From NCBI GenBank assembly GCA_963840275.1, contig CAWIYK010000007.1, forward strand, positions 248,001 to 312,000: DNA of 64,000 nt, in the 5' to 3' direction. This DNA comes from Actinophytocola sp963840275. GTDB lineage: Bacteria; Actinomycetota; Actinomycetes; Mycobacteriales; Pseudonocardiaceae. The position numbers and the translations under genes are program-made. The notes beneath the pieces are model-generated. The model ran no database searches. It saw only the letters and a program-made list of their open reading frames with translations, and was not told where the DNA came from. Positions 9,914 through 19,182 of this stretch are shown piece by piece. Each line of letters starts with the position of its first letter. Positions within the stretch are counted from its first letter, which is position 1.

Positions 9914-10121
9914 GTCCACTCGAGGGTAGCCGCAAGACTTGCGGTGGTGGCGAGGATGACCACCACTATCTGCAGAGCAGCGGTTATTCATGCCCGCCCA
10001 TTACTCTCTTGTTGTCCTCGTCGGCCGCCGGATGGCCCAACCGGGCCTCGGCCTTTCAGTGGTAAACGGGCGGTGGTCGTCCGACGTGACCACGGTCACT
10101 TCCGGTGACGCCGGCGTCCGG

Positions 10122-11771
10122 TCATACCGAGGGCGTCGGTGGCGCCGCCGGCGCTGTCAGAGGCACGGTGACGAGTGGCACCAGCGTGGGGTGCTCGCCA
10201 CCGTCCGCACACTCCACCACCATCTCCGCGGCACGGCCCGAGGTACGCAGCGTCGCCACCGCGTTGCCGAAGTACGGCCCGGAGATCTTGTCCCACTCGA
10301 CCGGCATCGGCTCGATGTGCGGCGACCGGAACATCCACCAGCGGATCACCGCGGCGAGCGGCCGCCACCACGCGATCCGGAACAGCGGCCGCATCGGCGC
10401 CGGCACCCGGTTGTGCACCGGCGAGCACACCAGCTGGTACACCGAGGCGCGGACCGGCACCGGGAACGTCGCCTTCGCGGCGTACACGTGGTGCACGTCG
10501 CCGGACAGCACGCAGATCGACGACGTGTCGGTCTGCGCGGCACGCAGGATCAGCCGCGCGAGCCGGTCGGACGACGCCCGGAACGACGGCCAGTGCTCCA
10601 GGTCCCCGAACTGCCGGAGCTTCTCCGCGAGCCGCCCGCGCCACCCGGGCCGCCGGCACGCGACCTCGTTGATCGACTGCAGGTGGCTGATCGAGTGCGG
10701 CATCAGCCACGGCAGCGACGAGCCGATCAGCAGGTGGTCGAAGTTCCCGGTCGCGTGCTCCTCGATCCACTCGAACTCGCCGTCGCTGACCATCGACCGC
10801 GCGCCGCCGGACAGGATCCGCCCGGAACGGGTGTCGATCACCAGCAGCCGCACGTTGCCGAAGTCGCGGCGGTAGCTCCACCGGGTGCCCTTGCGGCCGT
10901 TGACCTCCTGGCGCGCCCGGTCGGCGAAGTCGCGCAGCAGGTCGGCGGCGTCGCCGTCGCGACCGGCCGCGAGCACCTCGCCGTACACCTCGTCGGTCTC
11001 GAGGTCCTCCGGGGCGAGGTTGCCGATGTGCTGGTAGATCCAGTAGGTGGCGAGCGCGCCGCGTTCGCGGGTCGGCCACCAGCTCGTGCGTTCCTTCTCG
11101 TCCCGCCAGGTCTGCGAGGTGTTCCAGTCGTCCCGCACGTCGTGGTCGTCGAAGATCATCGAGGTGGGCACGGTCGACATCAGCCAGCGCGTCAGCGGCG
11201 CGGACCACGCCTCCTGGTAGAGCCGGGTGTACTCCTCGAAGTCGGCGACCTCGATGCCGGGCGGCTCGTCGAGGCTGCGCCGCTTCGCGATCCACTCCCG
11301 CGTCGCGGCGGACGTCTCGTCCGCGTAGACCTGGTCGCCGAGCAGCATGAGCGAGTCGGGCCACTCGCGCTCGTCCTGGTCGCGCATCCGGGTGGCGTAC
11401 GCGGCGAGCGCGTCCGTGCCGGTCTTCTTCCGCTCCTCCGGGTCGTCGGTCTCGGCCATCCGGCACGAGCCGAACACCATGAGGAACTCCGGGTCGCCGT
11501 CCTCGGGGAAGGTGCGGATCCGGCTCGGCGGCAGGTCCGAGTCGGGCAGCGGCCACACGCGGTCACCGTCGAGGGTGACCTGATACGGCGTGCTCGTGCC
11601 CGGTTCGAGGCCGCTGATGACCACGAGGGCGTAGTGGTGGCCCGCGACCGTGAAGGTGTGCGCGCTGCCGCCGGCCACCTCGACCGTGCACGGCGCGTCG
11701 GTCTCGACCCACACCGTCGCCGATCTGGTGTCCACGTGACGTAACAGGGGACCGAGGAGCAGTCTGGTCAT
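10122..11771 (-). CDS. PhoD-like alkaline phosphatase D family protein
   Basis: About 549 residues from the ATG at 11771. An N-terminal Fn3/PhoD_N-like domain (GPLLRHVDTRSATVWVETDA; APCTVEVAGGSAHTFTV) is followed by a PhoD metallophosphatase-like domain with metal-ligand segments MVFGSCRMAETDDPEER, LMLLGDQVYADE, MIFDDHDVRDDWNTS and CVLSGDVHHVYAA. No signal peptide is visible from this start, so it may be cytoplasmic, unlike typical secreted PhoD. In-frame GTG and TTG codons a few positions upstream, behind a GGAGA, are alternative starts. The substrate is probably a phosphodiester. Confidence 0.85.
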   Translation of the reverse strand: MTRLLLGPLLRHVDTRSATVWVETDAPCTVEVAGGSAHTFTVAGHHYALVVISGLEPGTSTPYQVTLDGDRVWPLPDSDLPPSRIRTFPEDGDPEFLMVFGSCRMAETDDPEERKKTGTDALAAYATRMRDQDEREWPDSLMLLGDQVYADETSAATREWIAKRRSLDEPPGIEVADFEEYTRLYQEAWSAPLTRWLMSTVPTSMIFDDHDVRDDWNTSQTWRDEKERTSWWPTRERGALATYWIYQHIGNLAPEDLETDEVYGEVLAAGRDGDAADLLRDFADRARQEVNGRKGTRWSYRRDFGNVRLLVIDTRSGRILSGGARSMVSDGEFEWIEEHATGNFDHLLIGSSLPWLMPHSISHLQSINEVACRRPGWRGRLAEKLRQFGDLEHWPSFRASSDRLARLILRAAQTDTSSICVLSGDVHHVYAAKATFPVPVRASVYQLVCSPVHNRVPAPMRPLFRIAWWRPLAAVIRWWMFRSPHIEPMPVEWDKISGPYFGNAVATLRTSGRAAEMVVECADGGEHPTLVPLVTVPLTAPAAPPTPSV

Positions 11772-11868
11772 CGCTACATACAACACGGTCTCCGACACGT
11801 CCGGTCCCGCGTCCCCACCTAAGGTGTCACCCGCCAGGGTGATCACCGCGGAAGGAGCGGCGGCAACG

Positions 11869-12429
11869 ATGTCTGAGGTTCTCGAGCTCCGGCAGCACAC
11901 ATGGCGACCGGGCGAGCGCGACGACCTGATCGAGGAGGCGGACGGGGTACGGGTGCTCGGCCGGTTCCGCGACCTGGACGCCGACGACCGCTTCGTCTGG
12001 CTGCGCGGGTTCGCCGACCTGGCCCGCGCGGAGACCGGTACGACACCCGACTCGGACGACGTGCTGCTGCTCCAGCCCTCCCGTACGCCCCTCGACCCGA
12101 TCGAGGGTGCGCTGGTCACGGTCACCCTCTACCACCTGCCACCCGGCGGCGCGGACAAGTTCCTGGCGTTCTTCGACGCCGAGGTCCGGCCCCTGCTCGT
12201 CGACACCGGCGCGCCACCGCTGGCCGTGCTGCGCACACTCCACGATGCCCGGCCCGTCGTGGCGTGGCTGGCGTCGTTCCCCGGTGCCGACCAACTGCGC
12301 GACCACATCCGGTGGCTCGGCGCGGAACCCCGCTGGACACACGACGTGCTGCCCGCGCTCACCCGCCGGCTGGCCCGTCCGCCGGAGCAGCTCCAACTGG
12401 CCCCGGTGGGTCGCTCGGCGCTGCGCTGA
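11869..12429 (+). CDS. NIPSNAP family protein
   Basis: 186 residues resembling the NIPSNAP/dimeric alpha-beta barrel fold: VLELRQHTWRPGERDDLIEE at the start, a repeated module with YHLPPGGADKFLAFFDAEVR in the middle, and a conserved APPLAVLRTLHD strand. Members are small, probably dimeric proteins with no agreed enzymatic role. The ATG at 11869 has GAAGGAG 11 nt upstream and aligns with the family start; an upstream ATG at 11824 would add an unrelated tail. Confidence 0.8.
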   Translation: MSEVLELRQHTWRPGERDDLIEEADGVRVLGRFRDLDADDRFVWLRGFADLARAETGTTPDSDDVLLLQPSRTPLDPIEGALVTVTLYHLPPGGADKFLAFFDAEVRPLLVDTGAPPLAVLRTLHDARPVVAWLASFPGADQLRDHIRWLGAEPRWTHDVLPALTRRLARPPEQLQLAPVGRSALR

Positions 12430-12498
12430 AACTTCCCGTAACGACGACCCCCCATCGGGCGACCCCCCAGTCAGGACGCCGGACAGGAGGTCGCGCAA

Positions 12499-12714
12499 AT
12501 GAGTGCGCAAGAGATCTGGGAAGTGCCGGTGGTCGACACGCTCGACCGCGAGCGCACCCTCGTGGTGACAGTGTCGGACGGGCGCGTCGCGGTGGTCCCG
12601 CCACCGGGCGAGGGCTTCTACCTGCCCGCGCAGTCGGTGTGGCAGCTGCACGAAGCCGTAAGAGCGGCGGCAATCGTCGCGATGAAGACGAGCAACGGCC
12701 GAGCGGCGGTCTGA
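12499..12714 (+). CDS. Small hypothetical protein
   Basis: 71 residues, acidic N-terminal half (MSAQEIWEVPVVDTLDRER) and an alanine-rich helical C-terminus. The ATG is preceded by AGGAGG at good spacing (ACAGGAGGTCGCGCAA), so translation is well supported. I do not recognise the family; the segment VVPPPGEGFYLPAQSVWQLHE suggests a compact beta/helix fold. No signal, membrane segment or metal motif. It follows the NIPSNAP gene by 69 nt and may be co-transcribed. Confidence 0.6.
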   Translation: MSAQEIWEVPVVDTLDRERTLVVTVSDGRVAVVPPPGEGFYLPAQSVWQLHEAVRAAAIVAMKTSNGRAAV

Positions 12715-12977
12715 CCGCGCGCGAAACTGCGCCGCCTTTGTCGATGGAAGGCGGGCCGAGTTAGCCGACTCTGCCCCTGTTCACACGTTGGGCACCGGAT
12801 CGCAAGGCGGATCGGTGGCCTGTCGTGGGCCGACGAGGACGACGGCGACGACCCGGGGACCCGGTATCGGCTGCGACGTCCCCCGATCGACGCGGCCAAG
12901 ATTACGACCGAACGGTTCATCAGACCCGTATCTGCGGTGCAAGTTGCAGTTTTCCGGCGTTGTCGGCCTCTCGGGGG

Positions 12978-12993
12978 TCACCTGTTCAGGTGA
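12978..12993. promoter_or_regulatory. Palindromic operator-like site TCACCTG-TT-CAGGTGA
   Basis: Perfect 7-bp arms separated by TT, immediately followed by an AT-rich run (TAATTACC) and, about 15 nt further on, by a repeated half-site TTCACCTG. The symmetry and AT-rich neighbour suggest a dimeric repressor or activator site at a promoter. The cognate regulator is unknown. Confidence 0.4.
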
Positions 12994-13174
12994 TAATTAC
13001 CGGTACGTGTTCACCTGGGCAAACTCTGTGTTTCCGCTGGTGACCGTTCCCCCGTGAGGGTTCCGGGGAGTTGGTGCGCCATATCGGACGTGTTAGTAAT
13101 TATCTGTCCCCGCTCGGGCAGGGGCGACTAACGCCGGTTCCTATATCTACCGTTGGCTTTTTGGGGGAGGTCTT

Positions 13175-13318
13175 GTGTCGCGCCGAAAGCTTTCGTACGC
13201 GGATTCTTCAGCTCGGGAATGTGACGATGCAACAAAAGGATTTTCGCGACCCGGCCGGGTGGTGTTGTCACCGGTCGAGCGGGCATCCACATTTCCGCTA
13301 GTGGCCACGACCGGCTGA
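13175..13318 (+). CDS. Possible 47-residue leader peptide
   Basis: GTG at 13175 lies 4 nt after GGGGGAGG (13163-13170), one of the strongest ribosome sites in the window. The frame stays open for 47 codons to TGA at 13316. The product is basic and serine-rich (MSRRKLSYADSSARECDD at the start) with no recognisable domain or membrane segment. It ends 114 nt before the sigma/LuxR-like regulator and could be a leader ORF for it. Codon composition is less GC3-biased than in neighbouring genes, which argues for caution. Confidence 0.3.
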   Translation: MSRRKLSYADSSARECDDATKGFSRPGRVVLSPVERASTFPLVATTG

Positions 13319-13432
13319 CCACGCATCAGCCGGTCCCTCCTGTTGTGGCCCCCGCTCTTCCCCCAATCGCTCCCGGGCGGGGGCCACAACGCCTTCCACC
13401 TGAGTAAGAACTGCCTCACAAGGGATGCCGCC

Positions 13433-14455
13433 GTGCGCCAGGTCCACCAGCTCGAACCTCCTGACGTCGCGATCACTTCGCATTCGTTCGAGTTGTTCTA
13501 CGCGGCAACGATGAGTCGGACATTGGTCGCAGCTCTGCGGACGACCACGAACCGGGACATCGCCCATCGCGCCACCCAGCACGCTTACGCCGTCATGCTC
13601 GGGCAATGGCATGACCTGCAGTCAGAACCCTGGCCGGAGAGCGCTCGACACGTCCTGGCTCTCGCCACCCGAACCGCGGCCACATCCAGTCGTCGCCCAG
13701 CCAGCACGATCCAGGCTGGCGACGACCGCGAGCAGCGTCTCGACGACGAGTTCGAGCTGCACTGGCCCCACGTCCGGGACGGCCTGCGCGAACTGGCGGC
13801 CACTGCCCGCCCGCCGCGGTCCCCAGGCTTCAGCACGGTGTTCTCCGCGCTCGTCGCGGGCGGCGACCCCGGGTCGAGGAGGGCGATCATCGGCTGGCTC
13901 ACCCGGATGGGTGCCGACCCCGTCCAGGAGGCAGCGACGGTGGACGAGGCGAAAGCACGCACCCACGTCAGCGGCCCGTGCGACCTGGCACTCGTCGATC
14001 TCGACCTGCCCCATGGCGGCGCCCTCGAACTGGTCACCGACCTCCGTCTCCTCGGGTGGCGGCGGATCGTGGTGCTGGCCTCGCCGGACGACTCCGCCAC
14101 CGTGCCACAGGCATTCCGGGCCGGCGCGCAGGCCTGCCTGCTGAAACTCGCACCACCCGGGAGCGGGGAGCTACGGCTGGTCCTCGACGACACAACGCAA
14201 CCCGACCAGGACACCGCGATGCGCACCGTCCCGCGTCCCGCCGCTCGCAACAAGAACCCCTACGGCTTGTCGGACCGTGAGATCGAGGTACTCCAGCTCG
14301 TCGCGGCCGGCCACTCCAACAAGGAGATCGGCGAAACCCTCAATCTCTCCGCACTGACCATCGGGAGCCACCTGACGCGCGCCGGCCGCAAGCTCGGCAC
14401 GGGTAACCGTGCACGGATGGTCGCGCACGCCATGCGGGCCAGAATCATCCACTGA
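13433..14455 (+). CDS. Regulator with sigma-region-2-like N-terminus, degenerate receiver and LuxR HTH
   Basis: 340 residues. Residues about 19-85 (FELFYAATMSRTLVAALR, then AHRATQHAYAVMLGQWHDL and a P.SARHVLALATR segment) read like region 2 of an ECF sigma factor, with the usual acidic AED/QEAF positions replaced. Residues 149-240 resemble a response-regulator receiver with D189 in ALVDLDLPHGG and K238 in ACLLKL, but without the N-terminal acidic pair. Residues 275-340 are a LuxR/GerE HTH (LSDREIEVLQLVAAGHSNKE). The GTG at 13433 has AAGGGA 7 nt upstream; a longer TTG start is unsupported. It likely binds DNA through the LuxR domain; whether the sigma-like part touches RNA polymerase is unknown. 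Confidence 0.75.
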   Translation: MRQVHQLEPPDVAITSHSFELFYAATMSRTLVAALRTTTNRDIAHRATQHAYAVMLGQWHDLQSEPWPESARHVLALATRTAATSSRRPASTIQAGDDREQRLDDEFELHWPHVRDGLRELAATARPPRSPGFSTVFSALVAGGDPGSRRAIIGWLTRMGADPVQEAATVDEAKARTHVSGPCDLALVDLDLPHGGALELVTDLRLLGWRRIVVLASPDDSATVPQAFRAGAQACLLKLAPPGSGELRLVLDDTTQPDQDTAMRTVPRPAARNKNPYGLSDREIEVLQLVAAGHSNKEIGETLNLSALTIGSHLTRAGRKLGTGNRARMVAHAMRARIIH

Positions 14456-14553
14456 CACGTCACCCCGCGAAGTGGCGGCTGCTCCTCGCGAAGGCCGAGA
14501 CTGAGTACCGCGTATTCATCGCCCTGTGACCGTCCAACGGACTGCCCCCCGAC

Positions 14554-15636
<1,083 letters not shown>

Positions 15637-15723
15637 TGGGGTCACTCTACGGCCCTCGGAATTGGCCCTTACGGACACCACCGCCCGATCGGTAGCGAAT
15701 GAGCTACACGGAGCGACATAAAC

Positions 15724-15800
15724 CACGGAGTGTTGGTCTACAAGGAGGATTAGCCCGTTTGGACGCTAGTCAGTTCGGATTACCTCAACAACACTCCGTG
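15724..15800 (+). repeat. 12-nt perfect inverted repeat in the subtilase leader
   Basis: CACGGAGTGTTG (15724-15735) and CAACACTCCGTG (15789-15800) are perfectly complementary over 12 nt and enclose a 53-nt loop containing AAGGAGGA (15742-15749), a near-perfect ribosome site not used by the annotated gene. If transcribed, the stem would hold this site in the loop. The element ends 59 nt before the subtilase ATG. Confidence 0.6.
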
Positions 15801-15863
15801 AGCACCGCTGAGCGTGTACGACCCTGCGCACCTGCGCAATCACAGAAGAAGGACGTGGGATGA
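15759..15863 (+). CDS. Possible 34-residue leader ORF overlapping the subtilase start
   Basis: TTG at 15759 lies 9 nt after AAGGAGGA. The frame (MDASQFGLPQQHSVSTAERV then PCAPAQSQKKDVG) runs to a TGA at 15861-15863 that overlaps the subtilase ATG as ATGA, the coupling arrangement used by real gene pairs in this window. The peptide has no recognisable domain. A weak TTG start and the high chance of open frames in GC-rich DNA keep this tentative. Confidence 0.25.
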   Translation: MDASQFGLPQQHSVSTAERVRPCAPAQSQKKDVG

Positions 15864-18800
15864 CCCAACGTGAATGGCGCCGGCGTGGCCTCGGCGCGGC
15901 GTTCACGGCGGCCGTGGTCGGCATCTCGCTGACCGCCCTGCCGTCGATCGCCAGTGCCGCCGATCCGGTGGCGCCGCAGGTCCCGGACGCGGGGGAGCTC
16001 GGAAAGCAGGACCAGGAGCTGGTCGCCGCCGCGAAGAACGCGGGCAAGCGCACCGTCGAGGTGCTCGTCCTCGCCAAGGACGGCAAGACCCAGGACAGCC
16101 TCGACCAGTTGCGCGCGGCGGGCGCGAAGATCAAGTACCGGGCGGACGAGCTCGGCTACGCCCGCGCCGAGGTCTCGGTCGACGAGGTGTCGAAGCTCGC
16201 CGCGCTGCCGGCCGTGCTCGACCTGGACGTCGACCGCGAGTTCCACTTCGACGAGCCGCGACCGGCGGGCATCGACGACCCGGACCCGCAGCCGGCCCCC
16301 GGCGCGAACACCCCGGGCGTCAACCCGTACATGCCGACCGGTGACACGGGCGCGGCGCAGTTCGTCCAGCAGAACCCGAAGTTCGACGGCCGCGGCGTGA
16401 CCGTCGGCATCATCGACTCCGGCGTCGACCTCGGCCACCCGTCCCTGAACACCACCAGCACCGGCGAGCGCAAGATCGTCGACTGGATCACGGCGACGGA
16501 CTCGACGTTCAACGCCAACGGCGTCAACGCCGACAACGACCCGACGTGGCTCGACATGCGCAGCCCGGCCCCCGGGCAGCCCGCCACCTTCCGGTACGCG
16601 CTGTTCAACGAGCGCGACGCGCGCCTCGGCGGCGAGGTCGGCAACGACGTCAACCGCGACGGCAACCCGGCCGGCAGCATCGGCACCTTCGGCGTCCTCT
16701 GGGACACGGCCACCAACACGGTGTGGGTCGACACGGACCAGGACAAGAGCTTCGCCGACGAGAAGGCCATGACCGACTACAAGGTCAAGGCCGACCAGGA
16801 CGAGTTCGGCACCGACGACCCGGCCACCCCGGTCCGCGAGTCGATGCCGTTCGTCGTGCAGACCGACGCCGCGAACCAGGCCGTCAACATCGGCATCGTG
16901 TCCGGTGAGCACGGCTCGCACGTCGCGGGCATCGTCGCCGGCAACAAGCTGTTCGGCGGCGGCGTCAACGGCGCGGCGCCCGGCGCGAACCTGGTGTCGG
17001 TCCGCGTCTGCCTGTTCGTCGCGGGCTGCACCCGGCACGCCATGGAAGAGGGCATGACCTACGCCGCGCAGAACGGCGTGGACGTCCTCAACATGTCGGT
17101 CGGCGGCCTCGACCCGATCAACGACGGCGAGTCCGCGACCGAGACGCTCTACGACCGCCTCATCGAGGAGTACGGCGTCCAGATCTTCATCTCCGCCGGC
17201 AACGACGGCCCCGGCTCGAACACCGTGAGCCGCCCGTCGCTGGCCAGCAAGGTGATGAGCGTCGGCTCGTACATCTCCAAGGCGTCGTGGCGCGCGAACT
17301 ACGGCTCGGACTCGAGCCAGGAGGACAACCTGCACCCGTTCTCGGGTCGCGGTCCGACCGAGCTCGGCGGGTTCAAGCCGAACATCATCGCGCCGGGTTC
17401 CGCGATCTCGACGATCCCGACGTGGCAGGAGGGTGGTCCGGTCGCCGGCACCTACGCGCTGCCGCCGGGCTACGCGATGCTGCAGGGCACCTCGATGGCC
17501 TCCCCGGCCGCCGCGGGTGCCGCGGCACTGCTGGTCAGCGCGGCCGTTCAGAAGAACGTCTCGCACCAGCCGGCGCAGCTGCGGCAGGCTCTGAACTCGA
17601 CGGCCCGCTACCTGCCGGCCTACCAGGCCTACGAGCAGGGCAACGGTCTGATCGACGTGAAGAAGGCGTGGAACGCGCTCAAGTCGAACATCTCGACCAC
17701 CGACATCTCGTCCTCGGTCAAGATCAACACCGCGCTGTCGCCGATCCTCACGAACACGCCGCCGAACCTCGGCATCGGCATCCACGACCGCGAGGGCGTG
17801 AAGTCGGGCGACAGCTTCGTCCGCGAGTACACGTTCAAGCGCACGACCGGCGCGGCCCACCCGCTCACCTACAAGGTGAACTGGGTCGGCAACGACGGCA
17901 CGTTCAGCTCCGCGAACAACGTCACGCTGCCACTGAACAGCGCGGTGAAGTTCCGGGTGAACGTGAACGTGCGGGGCGCCGGCATCCACTCGGCGATCAT
18001 CAACCTGGACAGCCCGATGACCACGGGCGTCGAGTTCCAGACACTCAACACGGTGATCGCGGCCGAGGACTTCACGGCCGGCAACGGCTACCAGGTCAAG
18101 CACGGCGGCGAGGTCGGCCGCAACGACTGGGACAGCTACTTCGTCCGGGTCCCGGCGAACACGCCGGCGCTGAAGGTCGACCTGCAGGGCGGCGGCACCG
18201 CGGCCGGCGCGGGCCAGATCCGGTTCCTGCGGTTCCACCCGTACGGTGTGCCGCTCGAAGCCAGCTCGTCGCTGAACTGCTACAACCCGCCGGTCCCGCC
18301 GGGCAACTCCTGCAACACCGGGGAGAGCCCGACGAGTCGCACCACCACGAACCCCACGCCGGGTGTGTGGGAGATCGTGGTCGAGGCACGCCGCACGTCC
18401 GACGCGGTGAAGGCCCCGTACACGGTGACCGTTTCGGTGCTCGGCGCGACCGTGTCGCCGAACCCGGACACGATCGCGACGGCGCAGCTCAACCAGCCGC
18501 TGAACCGGACGTACACGCTGAAGAACGAGTTCGGTCCGTTCACCGGCCGGGCCACCGGCACGAACCTGGGCAGTGGCAAGGTCGGCAGGCCGACGATCGC
18601 GGACGGCGCGCAGACGCAGTCCCGCATCGACGTGACGGCCGGCGCGACGCAGCTGCGGGTCAAGATCGGCAAGGTGTCCGACCTGTCGGCCGACCTCGAC
18701 CTGGTGCTGTACAACTGCACGACCGGGACCTGTGTGGTCGCGGCGAGCAGCGCGGACGGCGACTCGGAAGAGGCCGTCACGGTGAACAACCCGGCGGTCG

Positions 18801-19078
18801 GCCCGTGGATCGCGCTGGTCGACGGGTTCGCGGTGCCCTCGGGCTCCACGTCGTACGACTACGTGGACGTGTTCAGCGGCCCGGCGTTCGGCACGCTCGT
18901 GATCACCGACGCGAACGCGGCGCGTGCCGGCGGCTCGTCGTGGACGGTCTCCGGCGTGGTCACGCCGAAGGCGACGCCCGCGGCCGGCCGGGTGCTGCTC
19001 GGCAACGTCGAGGTCCGCACGGACGTCAACGCGCTGGTCGGCACCGGTGACGTGATCATCCAGGCGGTCACGCCGTAG
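15860..19078 (+). CDS. Large secreted S8 (subtilisin-like) serine protease
   Basis: 1072-residue exported protease. The signal peptide probably ends after A33 (SIASA-AD). A propeptide-like region (about 35-130) precedes a subtilase domain with catalytic D186 (VGIIDSGVDLGHP), H351 (GEHGSHVAG) and S545 (LQGTSMASP). The Asp-His interval is about 165 residues, larger than usual, so there is an insertion between them. About 450 further residues form beta-rich modules resembling PPC/P-type domains (LRVKIGKVSDLSADLDLVLY). The ATG has AAGAAGG 8 nt upstream. Probably a wall-associated or extracellular protease; a GC hairpin follows. Confidence 0.93.
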   Translation: MTQREWRRRGLGAAFTAAVVGISLTALPSIASAADPVAPQVPDAGELGKQDQELVAAAKNAGKRTVEVLVLAKDGKTQDSLDQLRAAGAKIKYRADELGYARAEVSVDEVSKLAALPAVLDLDVDREFHFDEPRPAGIDDPDPQPAPGANTPGVNPYMPTGDTGAAQFVQQNPKFDGRGVTVGIIDSGVDLGHPSLNTTSTGERKIVDWITATDSTFNANGVNADNDPTWLDMRSPAPGQPATFRYALFNERDARLGGEVGNDVNRDGNPAGSIGTFGVLWDTATNTVWVDTDQDKSFADEKAMTDYKVKADQDEFGTDDPATPVRESMPFVVQTDAANQAVNIGIVSGEHGSHVAGIVAGNKLFGGGVNGAAPGANLVSVRVCLFVAGCTRHAMEEGMTYAAQNGVDVLNMSVGGLDPINDGESATETLYDRLIEEYGVQIFISAGNDGPGSNTVSRPSLASKVMSVGSYISKASWRANYGSDSSQEDNLHPFSGRGPTELGGFKPNIIAPGSAISTIPTWQEGGPVAGTYALPPGYAMLQGTSMASPAAAGAAALLVSAAVQKNVSHQPAQLRQALNSTARYLPAYQAYEQGNGLIDVKKAWNALKSNISTTDISSSVKINTALSPILTNTPPNLGIGIHDREGVKSGDSFVREYTFKRTTGAAHPLTYKVNWVGNDGTFSSANNVTLPLNSAVKFRVNVNVRGAGIHSAIINLDSPMTTGVEFQTLNTVIAAEDFTAGNGYQVKHGGEVGRNDWDSYFVRVPANTPALKVDLQGGGTAAGAGQIRFLRFHPYGVPLEASSSLNCYNPPVPPGNSCNTGESPTSRTTTNPTPGVWEIVVEARRTSDAVKAPYTVTVSVLGATVSPNPDTIATAQLNQPLNRTYTLKNEFGPFTGRATGTNLGSGKVGRPTIADGAQTQSRIDVTAGATQLRVKIGKVSDLSADLDLVLYNCTTGTCVVAASSADGDSEEAVTVNNPAVGPWIALVDGFAVPSGSTSYDYVDVFSGPAFGTLVITDANAARAGGSSWTVSGVVTPKATPAAGRVLLGNVEVRTDVNALVGTGDVIIQAVTP

Positions 19079-19094
19079 ATCCTGTGCCAGCCAT

Positions 19095-19126
19095 GGAAGG
19101 CCGTCCCGTTCGCGGGGCGGCCTTCC
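19095..19126 (+). terminator. Hairpin terminator after the subtilase gene
   Basis: GGAAGGCCGTCCCG pairs with CGGGGCGGCCTTCC over 14 bp (one G-T wobble) around a TTCG tetraloop, 16 nt after the stop codon. No T-run follows, which is common for actinobacterial intrinsic terminators. Confidence 0.75.
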
Positions 19127-19182
19127 GCGCGTTCAGGGTCGCGTCCGAATCCCGCGAGTCCAGGGGTGAAACCGCTGGCAGT

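Larger units (their letters stand above)
12715..13432. other. Long structured non-coding stretch before the sigma/LuxR-like regulator
   Basis: 718 nt without a confident gene and locally poorer in GC than its surroundings. It holds a perfect palindrome (12978-12993), a hairpin-prone part at 13092-13132 in which GTTAGT pairs with ACTAAC around a CCCC/GGGG stem, and a possible 47-codon ORF (13175-13318) behind a strong ribosome site. It does not match any riboswitch I can recall. A regulated, structured 5' leader for the downstream regulator is the simplest reading. Confidence 0.45.

Noticed and set aside
13343..13432. Longer TTG-started form of the sigma/LuxR-like regulator
   Set aside because: No ribosome site before the TTG, while GTG 13433 has AAGGGA at 7 nt and begins just before the first recognisable domain.
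15785..18238. 817-codon open frame on the minus strand, and similar long antisense frames (for example 29717-32218 plus, 5733-7436 minus)
   Set aside because: They lie opposite strong genes, have Arg/Gly/Ala-rich translations with no domains, and arise from the lack of AT-rich stop codons in GC-rich DNA.
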